Notes under the pieces: generated by a model | Databases searched by the model: none | What the model saw: only the letters and a program-made list of their open reading frames with translations | What the model was told of the DNA's origin: nothing | Made by a program: the position numbers and the translations under genes | Shown here: positions 1-12,143 of the stretch, piece by piece | Numbering within the stretch: position 1 is the stretch's first letter | How the letters are laid out: the number at the start of each line of letters is the position of its first letter | DNA from: ZC4RG30 sp039917615 | Lineage (GTDB): Bacteria; Pseudomonadota; Gammaproteobacteria; Steroidobacterales; Steroidobacteraceae | Length of the DNA stretch: 64,000 nt | Assembly (NCBI GenBank): GCA_039917615.1 | Contig: JBDSJD010000017.1 | Span: forward strand, 1-64,000 | Reading direction: 5' to 3'

Positions 1-1
1 G

Positions 2-2431
2 GCGACCATCACCTTCACCAACAACGTCAAAGACGAAGATATCAGTGGAGTGGGTGGAACGACGGACCGCGTGGACCGCGGGATCATGCTGATGAGCGGA
101 ACCCTGAACCTGCACGGTGACCGGACCAACACCTGGACCAAGCTGTCCGGCACGGCTGCCGCAGGCGCGACCTCTATACAGGTTCTGAACGCCGAGGGCT
201 GGCGCATCGGCGACGAGATTGTCCTCGCATCCACGGATTTCGATCCCCGGCAGGCAGAGCGGCGAACTATTTCCGCTATCAAGGGCAACACGATCACGCT
301 GGACAAAAAGCTGGACTACATGCACTTCGGCAAGATCACCTTCGACGTGGATGAACGCGGCGAAGTCGGCTTGCTGACGCGTAACATCAAGATCCAGGCA
401 TCGGCCGATGCGGAGCAGTCCTTCTTCGGCGGACACATCATGGCGATGGTCACGAGCAAGATGTTTGTCGAGGGCGTCGAGCTCAATCGCATGGGTCAGA
501 ACATGGAGCTGGCCCGGTATCCGATCCACTGGCATCTGGTGGGCGAAGGCAAGGGCCAGTACATCAAGAACGCGTCCATCCACGACACCTACAACCGCTG
601 CGTGACCGTGCATGGCACGAACAATCTTCAGGTCGAGAACAATGTGACCTACAACACCGTCGGTCATTGCTTCTTCCTCGAGGACGGCATCGAGAGCGGC
701 AACCAGTTTGTCCGCAACCTCGCGATCCAGACCAAGTGCCATACGTCCAAGCCCTGCGACCCGACAAACCTCGCCCCATTCGGATGGTCCCCGGACGGCT
801 TGAACTTCAAGACCACCGGCCAGGACTCCAAGGAAATCCTGATCCCTTCGGATAACACGGTGTCGGCTTTCTGGATCACCAATCCGGACAACACTTACCG
901 GGACAACGTGGCCGCGGGTTCCGACGCGACGGGTTTCTGGCTCGCCTACCCGGAGCATCCGATGGGCGCGTTCGAAGGCACGGATATCAGCAAGGCAACG
1001 TGGCCGCGTCGCATGAAGCTCCGCGAGTTCAAGGGCAACGTCTCCCATTCGAACTTTGACAGTTTCATGGGCGACCGCGCCCCCCGGGCCGATGGCAAAT
1101 TCGCCGTCGGCGGGTATATTGCCCTTGTCAATCCCGCTGACGCGAACAGCGCTCAAGCGGAGAACGTAGTCGAGGATTACACCAGCTACAAGAACCGTAA
1201 CAGCGGCATCTGGGCCCGCGGTGAGTTGCGCCTCTACAAGAACCTGAAGATGGCCGACAACGGAATCGGCTTCACGCAAGCGTCCGGCAATACCGGTCGT
1301 TCCCTCTACACGTCACGGGTGGTTGACTCGCTGTTCGTGGGCGAAACCGAGAACATCGGCAACCCCACGACGCCTGCGGAAAAGGCCGCCGGCCGCAGCT
1401 TGCCGTTCCCCACTGTCGCGGATTTCCCGATCCGCGCCTACGAGTTCTACGACTACCATCATGAACTGGACAACAACACCTTCGTGAATTACCAGGACAA
1501 CGCCACCCGCAAGACGGGTGCGATCTCCTACCTGTTGTTCACCAGCTTCGGCATGAGCTCCAACAACACCGTGTCGCGCTCGAAATTCATCGACGCCAAA
1601 CCGGTGTATTTCCCGCCGATTGACAACAGGTGGAGCAACGATGATTACGGTAATTCGGTCTACAAGACCTCGGTGTTCAACGACAAGGACGGCTCCATCA
1701 CCGGTGTCGCCAATTCCTACATCGTCAACATCACCGGAATCGACGTCGACGAAGCCTGCGAGGTCAAACCCACCTGGAACGCTGCGGTGTGCAAGGGCGA
1801 TATCGGGCGCATGAGTGTTGGCGGCGGTGGTGGTGCTGTTGGGTTCGGCGGTGGCGGTGGCGGTCCTCGTGCCGGTGGTCCCGGTGCCGGTGCCGCACGA
1901 GGCGGAGCTCCCGGCCCTGGCGCAGCAGCAGCTCCTGGTGCGACTGCGGGTCGTGCGGGTGGTCCCGGCGCGGGTGCTGGTCCTGCCGCACCCGGTGGTC
2001 GTGCCGGCGCTGCCGGTGCTGCTCCTGCTCCCGTTGTTATTGCCCCAGGTGGTGGTCGAGTCAGAGGTACCGCTGCACCTGCAGGGCCGCCAATCGTTCT
2101 GAGCCGCAATGGCAAGGAGTTCATCGCCAACGGGGAAACCAACGTACGAGCCGGCACCGAGTACAAGGTGACCACCGAAAGGCCGTCCCTTTCCCTCAGC
2201 GTGAAGGAACTGGATACAGGTTCGTGGGTGATGTTCGAGCTCCCGGGATTCACCACCGCAGCCTCAGGCAAGCCGCAGGAAAACCTGGATGCGCTCCGCA
2301 AGGCCAGCGAAACCTCGTACTACAAAGGCGACGGTTCGCTTTGGGTCAAGCTTGTATCCACCGGTGACATCCTTGGCAGTGGGCCCACCCAAGGCAAGGG
2401 TGGCGGAGTAACCCTCCAAGCCAGGCGTTAA
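2..2431 (+). CDS. G8-domain / right-handed beta-helix exoprotein (3' part, start outside window)
   Basis: The frame is open to the left edge, so the N-terminus is missing. The first ~110 residues look like the end of a G8 domain (motif GDEIVLAS followed by PRQAE), as in CEMIP/TMEM2-type hyaluronan-binding proteins. Then come ~450 residues of Asn-rich repeats of parallel beta-helix type (for example ENNVTYNTVGHCFFLEDGI and NNTFVNY). From about base 1810 to 2090 the protein becomes a Gly/Ala/Pro-rich linker of about 90 residues, followed by a small beta-rich C-terminal part. The family is extracellular and linked to polysaccharide binding or cleavage; the substrate cannot be told from sequence. 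It ends just before a strong terminator, so it is the last gene of its transcript. Fold assignment is fairly sure, function is inference. Confidence 0.75.
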   Translation, partial: ATITFTNNVKDEDISGVGGTTDRVDRGIMLMSGTLNLHGDRTNTWTKLSGTAAAGATSIQVLNAEGWRIGDEIVLASTDFDPRQAERRTISAIKGNTITLDKKLDYMHFGKITFDVDERGEVGLLTRNIKIQASADAEQSFFGGHIMAMVTSKMFVEGVELNRMGQNMELARYPIHWHLVGEGKGQYIKNASIHDTYNRCVTVHGTNNLQVENNVTYNTVGHCFFLEDGIESGNQFVRNLAIQTKCHTSKPCDPTNLAPFGWSPDGLNFKTTGQDSKEILIPSDNTVSAFWITNPDNTYRDNVAAGSDATGFWLAYPEHPMGAFEGTDISKATWPRRMKLREFKGNVSHSNFDSFMGDRAPRADGKFAVGGYIALVNPADANSAQAENVVEDYTSYKNRNSGIWARGELRLYKNLKMADNGIGFTQASGNTGRSLYTSRVVDSLFVGETENIGNPTTPAEKAAGRSLPFPTVADFPIRAYEFYDYHHELDNNTFVNYQDNATRKTGAISYLLFTSFGMSSNNTVSRSKFIDAKPVYFPPIDNRWSNDDYGNSVYKTSVFNDKDGSITGVANSYIVNITGIDVDEACEVKPTWNAAVCKGDIGRMSVGGGGGAVGFGGGGGGPRAGGPGAGAARGGAPGPGAAAAPGATAGRAGGPGAGAGPAAPGGRAGAAGAAPAPVVIAPGGGRVRGTAAPAGPPIVLSRNGKEFIANGETNVRAGTEYKVTTERPSLSLSVKELDTGSWVMFELPGFTTAASGKPQENLDALRKASETSYYKGDGSLWVKLVSTGDILGSGPTQGKGGGVTLQARR

Positions 2432-2455
2432 AGCTCACCCTGTCGTATGAGCAAA

Positions 2456-2486
2456 AGCCCCCGGCTTGAGGCCGGGGGCTTTTTTA
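2456..2486 (+). terminator. Rho-independent terminator
   Basis: Perfect 10-bp GC-rich stem (AGCCCCCGGC / GCCGGGGGCT) with a 5-nt loop, followed by a run of T. It lies 24 bases after the stop of the beta-helix gene and would end that transcript. The A-run on the left side of the stem would also let it act for the leftward BON gene. Confidence 0.93.
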
Positions 2487-2524
2487 TTTGCTGCGGTTTA
2501 TGCACAAGGCCCGTGACGCTTATG

Positions 2525-3172
2525 CTAGTTGCTGATCAACAGTGCCGAGGCATTCACATCCCTGACGTCGGCCACATTGCTGGCAGCCAGCCGGGCCTTG
2601 TCTATCACTTCTTGGCTGGGCACCGACCCAGTCAGTTCCACCACCCCGTCCTTGCTCGTGACGTCGATGGCGCCGGCAGGCGCGACGGCCGCGATTTGGG
2701 ACTTGACCTCGGCAGTGATCTGGCTGTCGTTGACAGAGGACACACTCTGCGCCTGCGGGGATGACGGCAAGTCACCAGCAGAGTTGGCGGGCTCGTTACC
2801 AGCAGGGCTGCCCTCGTTGGTCCGGTTCGAATTTTCGACCTCTCTGTTTTCCGTAGACGTGACAGTCGCCACGCTAGCGACCTGGGTCCGGGAAGCCGCG
2901 GGAGTCTTCGCCGCACTGCTCGCTACCGATGCAGCGACTACGTTCGTGGCAGCCGGCTGCTCGACCACGCTTGTTGGTGTAGCGCTAGATTCCGGAACGA
3001 TGGCTGGTGCCGGCACGGACGCGGCGGCAATCTGCGCGGTGGGCGCATCTGACGCGTTCTGTGCCACGACGTTGTCGTGCGTGCGAGGCAGAGTGAAGAT
3101 GGCCAGCCCCGTGGCATAGATTGCAGCAAGGCCAACGCCTACCACGATCTTCGGGGTTTTCGAATTGTTCAT
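2525..3172 (-). CDS. Exported or membrane-anchored BON-domain protein
   Basis: 215 residues. One hydrophobic segment near the N-terminus (about residues 8-28) acts as signal peptide or anchor. A Ser/Ala/Thr-rich region follows, and the last ~70 residues form a BON domain (pattern SQITAEVKSQIA, then DGVVELTGSVPSQE and a closing VADVRDVN). BON domains bind phospholipid or periplasmic surfaces and occur in osmotic-stress proteins such as OsmY. I chose ATG at 3172 because AGGAG lies seven bases upstream; the frame continues to 3208 without a better site. Convergent with the beta-helix gene. Exact role unknown. Confidence 0.8.
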   Translation of the reverse strand: MNNSKTPKIVVGVGLAAIYATGLAIFTLPRTHDNVVAQNASDAPTAQIAAASVPAPAIVPESSATPTSVVEQPAATNVVAASVASSAAKTPAASRTQVASVATVTSTENREVENSNRTNEGSPAGNEPANSAGDLPSSPQAQSVSSVNDSQITAEVKSQIAAVAPAGAIDVTSKDGVVELTGSVPSQEVIDKARLAASNVADVRDVNASALLISN

Positions 3173-3417
3173 GTCGCTGCTCCTAATCACTGTAGAAAGA
3201 CGATTCATTTCTACAGCACCCCGCTTCAGTCTCTGATAGGGCTATCGGAGGATTCGTGATCGGGTTAGTCCTACAAGAACGCGTTGAATCCTGTCGATTC
3301 GCGCTTGATCGCCGATTGGCGCACTCGCCATCCGACATGTTGAGAATTATGTCGGCGTATGCAGACACCCGACTTCACGCTGCGCCGGAGTTGCGACCGG
3401 AACATATCTGGACTAGT

Positions 3418-6096
3418 TCACTGGCCTTGGCGATTGAACGCCTTACGGAACGACACGGACACTACGCGGCCCAGCGGGTTAAGCAGGTATGGCTGATAGC
3501 GTAGTGGCGTCACGCCATTCTGATCCTTCACGCGCTGCTTGAAGTCCAGCACATTTTCCACGGACAGCGAAATGCGCACACCCTGCAGTGGCTTGTTGTT
3601 GGGGTAGATCGATCCGAGATTGGTAAACGCCTGCAGATCAAAAAGCAGCGTGGAGCCGAAATCGATCCGGTTCGGTGAATTCGATGTGCCCGCATTGACG
3701 AACGAACCGCTTGCCCAGTTGCTGTTGAGCTGCATGCCAGTGCCGTTGTGCGCAAGTCCGATCGTGGAATTCACCCTGTGGCGAGACTGACCGTTGCCAA
3801 ATCCCGCAGATCCGGAAAGCAGGTCCACCACGGGCAGGCCGGGACGCAGCAGACGCTTGTAAGCCACCTGGAACTGGTGCGTGAAGTTGGCGTTGAATCG
3901 CCAGCCGGCGCCGGAGAGTCCGTCGCCGCCATCCATCATGATCACCTGGCCATTGACTGTCATGACCTGGCCATTGACCGTCATGAATTGTCCGCTGGAA
4001 ACCATGCCGGGTTGGGGGGAAGCAGCCGCCGTCTTTGGCACCCCGAAAGCGCGCCGGAAGTTGCCGCCCCAGCGAATCTGCTCGTTTCTCGCGCGGCTCA
4101 AGTTCACCATCCTGGCGTCGATCTCGTAAAGGCGCCCGTCGGCATCACGCCGGTAACGGTCCGGGAACGCGGCCTGGATGTCTGCACTGGGAGGCGGCAG
4201 CGACTGTATTGGGTCCTGATACATCGTGCGCGAGTACTGTGCGTTCAGTGTGAAATCAACATCCTTGAGCGGCCGGACATTGCCGAAGACGTTGATGATG
4301 TCGCGATGCTCGACTTTCAGATCCGGATTGCCGCCCGTTATATAGCGTACGAGCACTGTTTCCTGGCGGATGAAGTCGTACACCCGGTAGGCATCGATGA
4401 TAACGACGGGGTCGCTCAGCGCGCCGGGGAAGGGTGACACTTTCTCGCGGTTGAAGCCGACGTTCATGCTGGCGCGGTTACCGTAGCGCCAATTGAGGCC
4501 GAAGCCCCAGGTGTACAGCGGCCCTGTGGTGGTCACATCGCGGACGTTGCCGTTGATCTGACCTCCCATGCCGAATCCCTGGGACTGGGGACTGCCCAGC
4601 AGAGGCAACTGCAAGTTGAAGTTTGCGGTCCGGTCGGTTCGTTTGGTGCTGCTGCTGACATTGTTGGTGCCGACTGTCCTGGACTTCTGCTCGAGGTGCA
4701 GCCACTGCACGCTTGTATTGAGATTGGCCTTGCCGGCGGGCATGTCGAAGAGTGCACCGGACAGTTGCGCCCTGGACGAGACGTTGTAGCCGCGTGCGGT
4801 TGCGTGATCACTGAGCCTCTCATCCAGCAAGTCCGCAGGAAGCAGGTCGAATGGATTCAGGGTGCCGGCGTTGATCGCAGCCTGCAGCGCTGCGGTATCG
4901 ACGCGGCGTTCGCTGTCGGTGGTGGAGCTATTCCAGCTGAAGCTGTTGTCCGACATCAGGCGCCACTTGCCCAGCTGCATCCGCAGGCTGGCCGTGAGGT
5001 AGGCGTTGGTGTACTCCCGTTCCTGCCGCAAAGGTGTGCCCAAGTAGCGCGCGATGCCGACATCGCGGCTGAAAGGACTGAATGGAGAGGAGGCCGGGAG
5101 ATGCAGCAGAGTCGACGTCGCACCTGTAAGCGACTTGAACTCATTGCGGTCCACGTAACCGTTGACGTTCAGCGATATGTTGCGCGGCAGCGCGCGGCTG
5201 AAAGAGCCATTCATGCCATAACTGAGCTGGTCCCCGATCAGCGTGCGATAGCGGCCCAAATCGCTGACATTGGGAGTGCCGGCCAGCGCCGCGAAATCGC
5301 CCAGCGCCGGATCCGGAGAGCCGGAAGGCACTCCCGCGACAGTCACAGGAGAGCCCGCGAGGGCGCTGAGCTGCGGGTCCACTTCGCCACCCGGGACCGG
5401 CCATGACAGCACATTACCCGTTAGGTCATAGGGCACGGCGAGCGACTGGCTCACGATGCCACGATGAGCCTCCAGAAGCGGCTCGGCCCGGTTGGCATAA
5501 AGCGAAAAATTTTGCATATTGCCGTTGCGCAGCTTCACGATGCTGAGGTCGCCCCGGCTGCTGAAGCCCCGCCCGGCGGTGGCGGCTCTTTCAGTGAAAT
5601 TGCCGGTTCCCTGGATGAACCGCGGCTTCGTGACAACGTTGATGACGCGCCGGGTGGGACTCTCGCCGATGGCACCGGCAGCTTGAGGTGGCAGAACCTG
5701 CAATTTGGCAATGGCTTCAGGAGGCAGGTCGTTCACGCTTCGCCCCACTGCCGGTTTGCCGTCGATCAGTATGAGAGGACCCTCCTCGCTGTTGTCCACG
5801 TTCGGCGCGACCTTGTTCAGCAGATCACCGATACTGTTCGCGCCATAGGCCGAGATGCCTTCTGCATCCAGCTCGGATTCTGCGCGGAGGCCGGCTATTA
5901 GCTGGCCGCTGGTGGCATAGATGATGACTTCCTCCAGCTCGTCCTCCGCAACTTCTGATGCAGCCAAAGGTGATGTCTGGGGTGCCTCAAGAGGCTCCGG
6001 CGTCGGCGCCTCTGCCGCTACGGCAGAATTGCAAATGGCCAGAGCGAGCCCGGCGAGCAGGCCGCACATCCTTGTGGCGAGTGTTTTTTTGTCCAT
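3418..6096 (-). CDS. TonB-dependent outer-membrane receptor
   Basis: 892 residues. Signal peptide (about residues 1-28, cleavage near AVAAEAP), a TonB-box-like stretch (EEVIIYAT), a plug domain (LLNKVAPNVDN, LILIDGKPAVG, RRVINVVTKP) and a long beta-barrel with alternating strands up to the end. Such receptors import siderophores, vitamins, oligosaccharides or aromatics with TonB energy; the ligand is not evident. About two thirds into the barrel the chain carries a tandem MTVNGQV repeat (see separate repeat entry). The start at 6096 gives the cleanest signal peptide; the frame runs on to 6165. No transporter or enzyme partner directly adjoins it on the same strand. Confidence 0.88.
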   Translation of the reverse strand: MDKKTLATRMCGLLAGLALAICNSAVAAEAPTPEPLEAPQTSPLAASEVAEDELEEVIIYATSGQLIAGLRAESELDAEGISAYGANSIGDLLNKVAPNVDNSEEGPLILIDGKPAVGRSVNDLPPEAIAKLQVLPPQAAGAIGESPTRRVINVVTKPRFIQGTGNFTERAATAGRGFSSRGDLSIVKLRNGNMQNFSLYANRAEPLLEAHRGIVSQSLAVPYDLTGNVLSWPVPGGEVDPQLSALAGSPVTVAGVPSGSPDPALGDFAALAGTPNVSDLGRYRTLIGDQLSYGMNGSFSRALPRNISLNVNGYVDRNEFKSLTGATSTLLHLPASSPFSPFSRDVGIARYLGTPLRQEREYTNAYLTASLRMQLGKWRLMSDNSFSWNSSTTDSERRVDTAALQAAINAGTLNPFDLLPADLLDERLSDHATARGYNVSSRAQLSGALFDMPAGKANLNTSVQWLHLEQKSRTVGTNNVSSSTKRTDRTANFNLQLPLLGSPQSQGFGMGGQINGNVRDVTTTGPLYTWGFGLNWRYGNRASMNVGFNREKVSPFPGALSDPVVIIDAYRVYDFIRQETVLVRYITGGNPDLKVEHRDIINVFGNVRPLKDVDFTLNAQYSRTMYQDPIQSLPPPSADIQAAFPDRYRRDADGRLYEIDARMVNLSRARNEQIRWGGNFRRAFGVPKTAAASPQPGMVSSGQFMTVNGQVMTVNGQVIMMDGGDGLSGAGWRFNANFTHQFQVAYKRLLRPGLPVVDLLSGSAGFGNGQSRHRVNSTIGLAHNGTGMQLNSNWASGSFVNAGTSNSPNRIDFGSTLLFDLQAFTNLGSIYPNNKPLQGVRISLSVENVLDFKQRVKDQNGVTPLRYQPYLLNPLGRVVSVSFRKAFNRQGQ
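3944..3985. repeat. Two tandem 21-bp copies inside the TonB receptor gene
   Basis: Two adjacent 21-base units (3944-3964 and 3965-3985) differ at one base. On the coding strand they give MTVNGQV twice; a decayed third unit is visible on either side (GQF before, IMMDGG after). The unit is a multiple of three, so copy-number change keeps the frame. Confidence 0.85.
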
Positions 6097-6303
6097 TGCG
6101 CGTTCTAGACGCCAGAATACGGCATTCAGTTCAGTCGAAGCCAGACTTTGCACAGTTCGTAACATGTACGGAACGCGAAAATGGCGCGTTTCGGCGTGAC
6201 GTTGGGCACTGAGCCGTGCGTCACTGGAATACGTACCGCACGCTATCGCGAAGTGCGGACTCGTAAAACTTCGAAGTGGCCGGAGTAAACAGACGTTCGC
6301 GGC

Positions 6304-8739
<2,436 letters not shown>

Positions 8740-8982
8740 GGTATTTCTCTGCAATGGGAGTGTTTACTGGGCGCAGTTGCTTGGCTTGGGATTGCTTCAC
8801 GATGATTCACACTGGAAGAGCGGATAGCAGCGTGGCGTTATTCGCAAATTAGAGACACTCCATGGCGCGGTTCCGGGTGTAAGGAGTTTCTTACTGGTGA
8901 GCCGCGTTGTCGGCTTGCTCTGACGCGAGGGGTTGGCGGGCGCCGCGTGTCGGTCCGCCGAGAAACTGCTAGCGTCGAGGTC

Positions 8983-10962
8983 ATGAAGAAGGCCGGCATC
9001 TCGGCGTGGTCACAATTTCCGCGGCAACATCCCGTGTGGACCATAGCGGCGGGCCTGATTGCGTTGCTAATGTTGCTGCTTGCAGTCTTCGACTGGAACT
9101 GGGCGAAGCAGCCAGCACAGCACATCGTTTCCACTATCACGGGACGCGAATTCCGGATAGATGGTAATTTCGACGTTGACTTCCTGCCACTCAAAGTAAG
9201 CGCCGAGAAAATCTACTTCGGCAACGCCAGCTGGTCCGATCAGCCGACGATGGCGCGGGCTGAGCGGGTGGATATGCGCGTGCGCTTCTGGCCATTGCTG
9301 ATGGGTCGCGTCACCCTGCCCCGTCTCGCTGTTGTAAAGCCCTATCTTCGGCTGGAGCGCAACGCGAACGGCATCGGCAACTGGGTGTTCGGCGACGAAC
9401 CACCCTGCACCCCCACACAGTGCCCGCACTGGCTGAGCATTCTGCAGCTGCATGCAAGCGACGGGCAGTTGGAACTCCGCGAGCCGACATTGCAGACTGC
9501 CATCGACGTAAGAGTCGACAGCACAACGCCGGCCAGCAAGGATGCTTTCGCGCCGCTGGTGCTGCGCGGCAATGGCACCTATCGCAACGCACCCTTCGAA
9601 CTCAGCGGCCAGGTAGATTCACCGCTGGCACTGCAAGGCAAGCCATTGCCTTATCGCCTGGATTTAACGGTACAAGCGGGCGACACGCGGGCCCGCGCGT
9701 TTGGAACGCTCTCCGAACCGTTGCAGACAGAGAACGTCACACTGGGTTTTGAAATACGCGGATCTGACCTTGCCAGGCTGTACGACTTCACTGGTATCGT
9801 GCTGCCGAAGACACCGCCGTATAACCTGAAAGGCCGCCTGGTACGCCACGACAACAGCATTGGGTATCAGGATTTCGCAGGCACGGTAGGTGACAGCGAT
9901 CTGTCCGGCGACGCAATGGTTGACATCAGCGGTGAACGCCCGAAGCTGACCGCTAAATTGAAATCGAAACGAATTGATTTCGATGATCTTGCAGGGTTCA
10001 TCGGCGGCACCCCCGCCACGGGAGAAGGCGAAACCTTCTCCAATGAGCAAAAGAAGGCGGCTCGCGCCAAACGCGCCTCCGGCAAACTGCTCCCAGCCAA
10101 ACCCATCGATCTGCACAAGCTGCGCATGATGGATGCAGATGTGGAACTGATAGCAGCGCGCGTGGATTCCCCCAAACTGCCCCTTGAATCCATGACTGCG
10201 CACTTGATGCTCCAGGATGGCCTGCTGTCGCTGCAGCCGCTGGATTTTGGCGCTGCGGGGGGCAAGCTCACGGGCACGGTAAGCGTTGACGCGCGCCAAG
10301 CAACCGCGGATATCTCGATCAACATGCAGATTCAGAAGCTGCAACTGCCGAAGCTCATGCCCAAGGCCAAGTTGCTGGATGATTCGCTCGGCAGCGTGAG
10401 TGGCGCCGTAAATCTGGCGGGGCGCGGCGACTCGGCCGCGAGCTTCATGGCCGCCTCGAAAGGCGAACTGGGGCTCATCATGGGCCCGGGCCGCATGAGC
10501 AACCTGCTGCTGGAGATTGCGGGACTCGACATCGCCGAAGCGCTGGGGTTTCTCATCGGCAAGGATCAGCAGGTCCTGTTGCGTTGCGCCTATGCGGATT
10601 TCGGTGTGGTGGATGGAATTGCAACAGCACGTTCGGTTGCCATAGACACCTCGGATACGGCGTTATTGATACGTGGAGACCTCAGCTTCAGGAATGAAAC
10701 GCTGGATCTGAAACTTCTGCCCCGCCCCAAGGACATGAGTCCGATTTCAATGCGCACGCCCATCGTGATTGGCGGAACCTTCGCCAAGCCGTTGATCGCG
10801 CCCAAAGGCGGCCCACTGCTGCTCCGGGGGGCCGCCGTTGCGGTGCTCGCAGCAATTGCCCCACCGCTGGGCCTGCTGGGTCTGATCGAGACCGGGCCGG
10901 GCAAGAACACGGACTGTGGACGCAGCGCAACGAAGGAAGACAGGAAAAAATCAAAGCTGTAG
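8983..10962 (+). CDS. AsmA-family protein
   Basis: 659 residues. An N-terminal transmembrane helix (about residues 18-40, WTIAAGLIALLMLLLAVF) is followed by the typical AsmA opening (GREFRIDGNFDVDF with SWSDQPTMARAERVD) and a long beta-rich periplasmic region. A second AsmA segment sits near residues 420-600. AsmA/TamB/YhdP-like proteins span the periplasm and are linked to outer-membrane lipid transport; the exact cargo here is unknown. ATG at 8983 has GAGG only two bases before it, so initiation at GTG 8947 cannot be ruled out. The C-terminus is basic. Confidence 0.85.
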   Translation: MKKAGISAWSQFPRQHPVWTIAAGLIALLMLLLAVFDWNWAKQPAQHIVSTITGREFRIDGNFDVDFLPLKVSAEKIYFGNASWSDQPTMARAERVDMRVRFWPLLMGRVTLPRLAVVKPYLRLERNANGIGNWVFGDEPPCTPTQCPHWLSILQLHASDGQLELREPTLQTAIDVRVDSTTPASKDAFAPLVLRGNGTYRNAPFELSGQVDSPLALQGKPLPYRLDLTVQAGDTRARAFGTLSEPLQTENVTLGFEIRGSDLARLYDFTGIVLPKTPPYNLKGRLVRHDNSIGYQDFAGTVGDSDLSGDAMVDISGERPKLTAKLKSKRIDFDDLAGFIGGTPATGEGETFSNEQKKAARAKRASGKLLPAKPIDLHKLRMMDADVELIAARVDSPKLPLESMTAHLMLQDGLLSLQPLDFGAAGGKLTGTVSVDARQATADISINMQIQKLQLPKLMPKAKLLDDSLGSVSGAVNLAGRGDSAASFMAASKGELGLIMGPGRMSNLLLEIAGLDIAEALGFLIGKDQQVLLRCAYADFGVVDGIATARSVAIDTSDTALLIRGDLSFRNETLDLKLLPRPKDMSPISMRTPIVIGGTFAKPLIAPKGGPLLLRGAAVAVLAAIAPPLGLLGLIETGPGKNTDCGRSATKEDRKKSKL

Positions 10963-11090
10963 CCGCCCCCCGGGTAGTCATGCGCCTACGCGTAATCCAT
11001 ATACCGGGCGACAGTGAATTCGGCAGCCCCGACGTAATCTTAAACTTCCTCAGGTTATCTTTTCCGCAGGTCCTCTTCGTCGGAGCCTCG

Positions 11091-12131
11091 ATGCACACCG
11101 CCACCCGGGACACCAAGCCAAGTTCCATCGTGCTGGCCATCAACAAGGCGCTGGGCAAGCTGCGAGCCGATGACGACATGATGGAACTGTTGGATGCCCA
11201 TGCCAGCCTTGATCCGGACGCGATAGAGAAGGTGTCTCCTGAAATCGCGCGACGCAATCCGACGATTGCCGATGCGGTCAACGTCGTCCTCGCACGGCGC
11301 GGCATGAGCACCCATCCGACGGAATTGTTCCCCGGCATCGCGAGCCAGGACATCGAAGTTGACGGTGCCGACGGGCCGCTGCCCGCGCGGGTCTACGTGC
11401 CCTCCGGACCCGGTCCGTTTCCTGTCATCGTGTACTTCCATGGCGGCGGTTGGGTGCTGGCCGACAAACAGGTCTACGACGGCGGTGCGCGGGGGCTGGC
11501 CAAAGCTGCCGGCGCCCTGGTCATCTCGGTAGATTATCGTCTCGCACCCGAGCACAAATTCCCGGCGGCGTGGGCCGATGCCTGCGCGTCCTATCAGTGG
11601 GCCTTGGCCAACGCCTTCCAGTATGGTGGGGATTCCCGGCGCGTCGCCCTCGCGGGCGAAAGCGCCGGCGGAAACCTTGCAATCGCCACGGCGATTGGCG
11701 CGCGCGACGCGGGTCTGGAATTGCCCGCCCATGTGCTCGCTGTCTATCCGGTCACACAGACCAGCCGCGAGACCGAGTCGTATCTGGAGAACGCCATCGC
11801 CCTGCCGCTGAACCGCGCGATGATGAAATGGTTCTTTGAACATACGACACGCACCGAAGAGGATCTGAAAGACCCGCGTTTGCAGCTGATCAATGCCGAC
11901 CTTGCCGGCCTGCCGCCGGTATCACTGATTACTGCCCGCATTGACCCGCTGCGCAGCGACGGCGCCAGGATGGAGGATGCACTTGCACAAGCCGGCGTAG
12001 CAGTGGAACGCAGGGACTACGAAGGCGTCACGCATGAGTTCTTTGGCGCAGCTGCAGTGCTGGCAAAGGCAAGAGAAGCGCAGGCATGGGCCGGGCGGCG
12101 GTTGCACGCGGCCTTCGGAAGGGTCGTCTGA
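11091..12131 (+). CDS. Alpha/beta hydrolase of the HSL (GDXG) esterase family
   Basis: 346 residues. It shows the oxyanion-hole motif HGGG (VYFHGGGW), the DYRLAPEHKFPAAW signature, the nucleophile elbow GESAGG (GDSAG-type), a late Asp in ARIDPLRSDG and the catalytic His in THEFFG. This is the pattern of hormone-sensitive-lipase-like carboxylesterases acting on short acyl esters or acetylated compounds. ATG at 11091 is preferred because GGAG lies six bases upstream; the frame extends to 10980. Only 12 bases separate it from the next gene, so the two are probably cotranscribed. Confidence 0.9.
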   Translation: MHTATRDTKPSSIVLAINKALGKLRADDDMMELLDAHASLDPDAIEKVSPEIARRNPTIADAVNVVLARRGMSTHPTELFPGIASQDIEVDGADGPLPARVYVPSGPGPFPVIVYFHGGGWVLADKQVYDGGARGLAKAAGALVISVDYRLAPEHKFPAAWADACASYQWALANAFQYGGDSRRVALAGESAGGNLAIATAIGARDAGLELPAHVLAVYPVTQTSRETESYLENAIALPLNRAMMKWFFEHTTRTEEDLKDPRLQLINADLAGLPPVSLITARIDPLRSDGARMEDALAQAGVAVERRDYEGVTHEFFGAAAVLAKAREAQAWAGRRLHAAFGRVV

Positions 12132-12143
12132 AGGAGTGTCGCA

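Noticed and set aside
1717..2301. Proline-rich open frame on the minus strand
   Set aside because: Complement of the Gly/Ala/Pro-rich linker; Pro and Ala runs follow directly from that composition.
3173..3417. Possible small gene between the BON and TonB receptor genes
   Set aside because: Short open frames (for example 3256-3504) run into the receptor gene's antisense strand and lack ribosome sites.
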